10,000 nucleotides of DNA, from positions 8,065,832-8,075,831 of the forward strand of contig CM022675.1 in NCBI GenBank assembly GCA_012295275.1. The letters run 5' to 3'. Positions 6,429 through 10,000 of this stretch are shown here, piece by piece (positions within the stretch are counted from its first letter, which is position 1; each line of letters starts with the position of its first letter). The translations under genes were made by a program, and so were the position numbers. The notes beneath the pieces were generated by a model. It did no database searches and was not told the DNA's origin. It saw only the letters and a program-made list of their open reading frames with translations. The stretch is from Chrysomallon squamiferum (Eukaryota; Mollusca; Gastropoda; Neomphalida; Peltospiridae).

Positions 6429-6640
6429 CGTCTTTATCTTTATCTTTTTTTTCTCTTTGTCTTTATTTTCTCTTTGTCTTTGTCTTTATTTTCTCTTTCT
6501 CTTTATCTTTGTCTTTATTTTCTCTTTCTCCTTATCTTTGTGTTTATTTTAGCTTTATCTTTATTTTATCTTTATCTGTATCTTTGTCTATATCTTCTCT
6601 TTCTCTTTATCTTTGTCCTTTTCTTTATCGTCATCATAAT
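6429..6640. repeat. CTTT-rich minisatellite with 29-bp unit
   Basis: Hexamers TTTATC, TTTGTC and TTTCTC are organised into a larger unit beginning TTTATTTTCTCTTT. Copies start at 6485, 6514 and 6543 (29 bp apart), a shortened copy runs to 6560, and another starts at 6589, again 29 bp on; a diverged copy starts at 6462. The Leu/Ser/Phe-rich open frames are artefacts. Confidence 0.88.
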
Positions 6641-6865
6641 CGTCATCGTATTCATATGTTATTCAGACGAAACTATTTTGTTGTGAATGTTGCTGAAGTT
6701 TGTCAGTATTGCTGTTGTTGTTGTTGTTGTCGGTGATACTAACTTGTCGTGGTTGCAAAAGTGACAATAATTCTGGCTTTGCATAATTCGGATGATGTCG
6801 TAAATAATAAAAGATTAAACACCATAAGTATAATAGGTATAAAGCATTTTATCCGGTATTGCTTA
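6641..6865. other. Unique spacer with short (TTG)n
   Basis: GTCATC/ATCGTC remnants run to about 6650, then unique sequence. TTG units at about 6712-6730 and no convincing exon. Confidence 0.4.
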
Positions 6866-6990
6866 AACACACACAGAGACACACATACATACATACACAC
6901 CCTCACATATACATACACACCTCAATTATATATAAATATATGCATATATACACACACATAAACACACACATACACACGCATATACACCCA
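6866..6990. repeat. ACAC / CATA simple-sequence region
   Basis: Interrupted CA dinucleotides and ATACATACAC units around a short ATATATA core. The style resembles the 1866-2295 minisatellite, but no long unit repeats here. Confidence 0.85.
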
Positions 6991-7097
6991 ACTGAAGGTC
7001 TATTTCGTCGATACACAAACACAGAGACATAGAAACGTATCAGAGTTTGTTTGAACTCATTTCTAATTTCAGAGACTGACAGGTGTGAAATAATTAA

Positions 7098-7265
7098 CTA
7101 AAAATCACTGAGGGAATTTCGCTGACACCACACAAGTAACGTCGACAGTTTGAGTCGGTTGGCACAGATAACCACGATTAGTTCTGTTGTACTCGGCGGT
7201 TCAGAATAGAAGTGAGTGGAATAAAGACAGAAATAAACTGAAATAACACGTAAATCTTTATCAAA
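7098..7265 (-). other. Minus-strand open frame in a unique island
   Basis: On the minus strand CGTGTTATTTCAG (AG at 7239-7238) precedes an open frame running to TAG at 7100-7098. It contains EPPSTTELIVVICANRLKL. Another minus frame of the same bases is open for 31 codons (TNRGYLCQPTQTVDVTCVV). Neither has a strong donor, and a third frame offers CGA|GTACAA after 45 nt. The composition is ordinary, but the frame and strand are unresolved. Confidence 0.18.
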
Positions 7266-7284
7266 TTTTTTTTTTTTTTTTTTT
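7266..7284. repeat. Poly(T) run, 19 bp
   Basis: An uninterrupted T run at the right edge of the 7000-7265 island. Confidence 0.95.
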
Positions 7285-7317
7285 GTGATGGAAACTTTAG
7301 ACTTGTGTTTTATTCAA

Positions 7318-7408
7318 TTATTGATTTATTTATTTGTTTGTTTGTTTGTTTGTTTGTTTGTTTGTTAGTTTGTGTGTTTGTTTATTGTTTGTTTGTTGTT
7401 GTTGTTGT
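7318..7408. repeat. (TTTG)n / (TTTA)n with a TTG tail
   Basis: Two TTTA units, then about seven TTTG units, a mixed part, and TTG trinucleotides at about 7394-7406. Confidence 0.92.
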
Positions 7409-7500
7409 GTTTTCTCTGTTTATATATATTATTATATTTTATTTACACACTAAAATATCTATTTCCAGTTTGTACTGAAATCTCTGCCTCTTCATTCTGT

Positions 7501-7980
<480 letters not shown>

Positions 7981-8019
7981 CTTCTTCGACTTTCATTTAG
8001 TCGTCGTAAGACTCGTTAC

Positions 8020-8127
8020 CACAGATGAAAACATAAATAGTGTTCCACGCGACAGTTTAATGTAACACCGGCCTTTCTCTCTGAGACTTATATCACCAGA
8101 GAACGTCAGAGTACACACACACTTCCA
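8020..8127 (-). CDS. Candidate minus-strand exon (108 nt), unknown product
   Basis: On the minus strand the frame is open for 64 codons between a TAA at 8190-8188 and a TGA at 7995-7993. Inside it, TTCCGTGTCTGTGATTCAG (AG at 8129-8128) and GTG|GTAACG (GT at 8019-8018) bound 36 codons, phase 0 at both ends. The peptide starts WKCVCTLTFSGDI and contains GRCYIKLSRGTLFMF. That last stretch vaguely resembles the strand pair of pleckstrin-homology-like folds, but this is impression only. The exon does not connect directly in phase to candidate exon A, so another exon would be needed between them. The island is GC-richer than its flanks. Confidence 0.25.
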
Positions 8128-8142
8128 CTGAATCACAGACAC

Positions 8143-8169
8143 GGAAATTTCCCCGGGGAGACGACGTCT
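8143..8169. promoter_or_regulatory. Cluster of palindromes including a kappaB-like site
   Basis: GGAAATTTCC (8143-8152) matches the loose Rel/NF-kappaB consensus GGRNNWYYCC and is self-complementary. It overlaps CCCCGGGG (8151-8158), and GACGTC and TCTAGA follow within 16 bases. A ten-base match in 10 kb is weak evidence and no promoter is otherwise visible. Confidence 0.2.
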
Positions 8170-8240
8170 AGATAATCCTTTCCAAGATTAACACAGACCA
8201 CTTATCAGCGATTGAGAAATGAATGAATTTGTTAGAAAAG

Positions 8241-8380
<140 letters not shown>

Positions 8381-8464
8381 ACAAATCTTATTTTTATTGT
8401 TATTATTTTCTTGTTGATGACTCCCGGATTTCTCAGGGTTTTATTAAAATAATAAAAGTAACAT

Positions 8465-8465
8465 A

Positions 8466-8499
<34 letters not shown>

Positions 8500-8545
8500 A
8501 CAACAACAACGACAATAACAACAACAACCACAATAATTACAACCA
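8465..8545. repeat. (AAC)n array
   Basis: AAC trinucleotides with GAC and AAT variants. On the minus strand it gives the Cys- and Gly-rich reading that looks like a protein but is a repeat artefact. Confidence 0.93.
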
Positions 8546-8579
8546 CAACAGCAATCATAAATCACACTCAATTTCTTAA

Positions 8580-8821
<242 letters not shown>

Positions 8822-8824
8822 TAA

Positions 8825-9140
8825 AAAAAAACATAATCTTCACTTTCAGTTTCAAAGGATCACATCAATATTTTGCCATGTTGTTTCTTGTGTCTCTCTT
8901 ATTCCGATAATCAGAAAACTCAATATTATTTTTAATCAAAGGGGAATTTACTCATACACAACACTTTGTGAATTGAAAACTCAGTATTATTTTTCATCAA
9001 CGTCAATTTATTTATATACGACACTCTGTGAGTTGTTTGCGGAGTAAAAGTGTTGACATTTCACACGTATGTAACGATTAACTATCTTCTGTTTCGTTCA
9101 ATAATTTTGTGTCTGGATTATCTTCTATTTTCATTTCCTT
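8825..9140. other. Unique AT-rich DNA around a short duplication
   Basis: No open frame of note on either strand. Its main content is the 61-bp tandem duplication listed separately. Confidence 0.5.
8914..9034. repeat. Tandem duplication, two copies of about 61 bp
   Basis: Copy 1 (8914-8974) and copy 2 (8975-9034) both start GAAAACTCA, share TATTATTTTT and end ACACTTTGTGAATT or ACACTCTGTGAGTT. They are directly adjacent and differ at about 12 of 61 positions, including one single-base gap, or roughly 80% identity by hand alignment. Confidence 0.9.
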
Positions 9141-9600
9141 AACATTATTTATTTATTTATTTTGTTTTGTTTATTTGTTTGTTTGTTTGTTTGTTTGTTT
9201 GTTTGTTTGTTTGTTTATTTATTTATTTAGTTGCATATGTATGTTTGTCTGTATTTATTTTAAATAAATTTATTTATTTGCTTATTCATTTATTTACCTG
9301 TTTATTTATTTATTTATTAATTAATTAATTTATTTATTTATTTATTATTTATTTATTTATTTATATAATTAATTAATTAATTTATTCATTTATTTATTTT
9401 ATTTATTTATTTATTATATTATATTATATTATATTTAATTGCTTATTTATTTATTTATTTATTTATTTATTTGTTTGTTTGTTTGTTTGTTTGCATGCTT
9501 GCTTGTTTTATTTTATTTTATCTTATTTTTAATATTTTATTTTATTTCAATTCATTTCATTTTACTTTTCTTTATTTCATTTTACTTTATTTTATTTATA
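9140..9600. repeat. Long TTTA / TTTG / TTAA simple-sequence region
   Basis: TTTA and TTTG tetranucleotides alternate in blocks: TTTG at about 9175-9215 and 9470-9495, TTTA at 9300-9420 and 9430-9470. TTAATTAATTAA patches, an ATATT patch (9416-9436) and TTTTA pentamers (9508-9600) are interspersed. The Phe/Leu/Tyr-rich open frame at 9471-9776 is an artefact. Confidence 0.93.
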
Positions 9601-9866
9601 TAAAATCATTGTTAAATTATCCTCCAGCTCCACACATATTTATTACTCTGATTTTTTTTTTTTTTTTTTCACTTGGTTTTTTTAAACATCATTTTTCTTG
9701 TCTCATTTTTTTTTCTCCCATTACAAATTCGATTGTTTTCTGTCTCATTGTTTCTTCTAATAGTACATGTCATTAAATTTTCACAATGTACTGGATGAAG
9801 GTGTCTGACCTTCTGATGTGTCTACGATAGTTCATTCCACCTTCGCGATATTATGTCATCGTCTAG
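9601..9866. other. Unique T-rich DNA with T18 and a small hairpin
   Basis: A T18 run lies at 9652-9669. A perfect 6-bp inverted repeat GAAGGT (9797-9802) / ACCTTC (9808-9813) has a 5-base loop and is not followed by a T run. No gene is supported. Confidence 0.5.
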
Positions 9867-10000
9867 ATATCATTTGTATATCATCTGTATATCATTTATA
9901 TCATCTGTATATCATCTATATATCATCTGTATATCATTTGTATATCATCTGTATATCATTTGTATATCATCTGTATATCATATCATTTGTATATCATCTG
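9867..10000. repeat. 11-bp tandem repeat running off the window end
   Basis: Units ATCATTTGTAT and ATCATCTGTAT alternate, giving an 11-bp basic period and often a 22-bp higher period. There are about 12 units with small deletions near 9893 and 9980. The array continues past 10000. Confidence 0.93.

Overview
This is an AT-rich, very microsatellite-dense window from a eukaryotic nuclear genome, almost certainly an animal. There is no compact gene layout, no operon-like spacing and no bacterial or phage gene. Long (TC/GA)n, (AT)n, (TTA)n, (TTTG)n and (AAAT)n tracts, 20-base homopolymers and short-unit minisatellites fit an intronic or intergenic stretch of a large invertebrate genome. A cephalopod or other mollusc is my guess, from repeat style only.

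Layout from left to right: an A/T-rich start with a small unique island (85-364); A-rich DNA, an (AT)n run with GATA-type repeats (365-630); AAAT/AAAC tetranucleotides (885-1230); a unique island (1333-1560); TG-rich DNA and an 84-88 bp minisatellite (1600-2300); a short exon-like segment and unique DNA (2301-2856); two (GA)n blocks (2857-3300); unique DNA (3301-3757); opposed TTA and AAT arrays with T and A homopolymers (3758-4140); unique DNA (4141-4416); a chain of trinucleotide arrays (4669-4851); the most GC-rich, exon-like island (5000-5480); a giant (TC)n block (5691-6050); a small two-strand open island ending in a T/A fold-back (6055-6341); a 29-bp CTTT-rich minisatellite (6429-6640); unique DNA (7000-7265); pyrimidine tracts (7501-7980); a unique island (7993-8240); (GA)n, AAC and AAT arrays (8245-8820); unique DNA holding a 61-bp duplication (8825-9140); TTTA/TTTG repeats (9140-9600); and an 11-bp tandem repeat running off the end (9867-10000).

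Most long open frames are artefacts of dinucleotide or trinucleotide repeats (poly Ser-Leu, Arg-Glu, Ile-Tyr) and are not annotated. The only gene-like signal is a set of short minus-strand segments in the unique islands, bounded by plausible splice sites. Five of them (5095-5000, 3611-3544, 2761-2685, 1520-1419, 245-186) join with compatible phases into a 134-codon frame without stops. I do not recognise the product, and a chance assembly from many possible splice sites is a real alternative. All exon calls are therefore low confidence.
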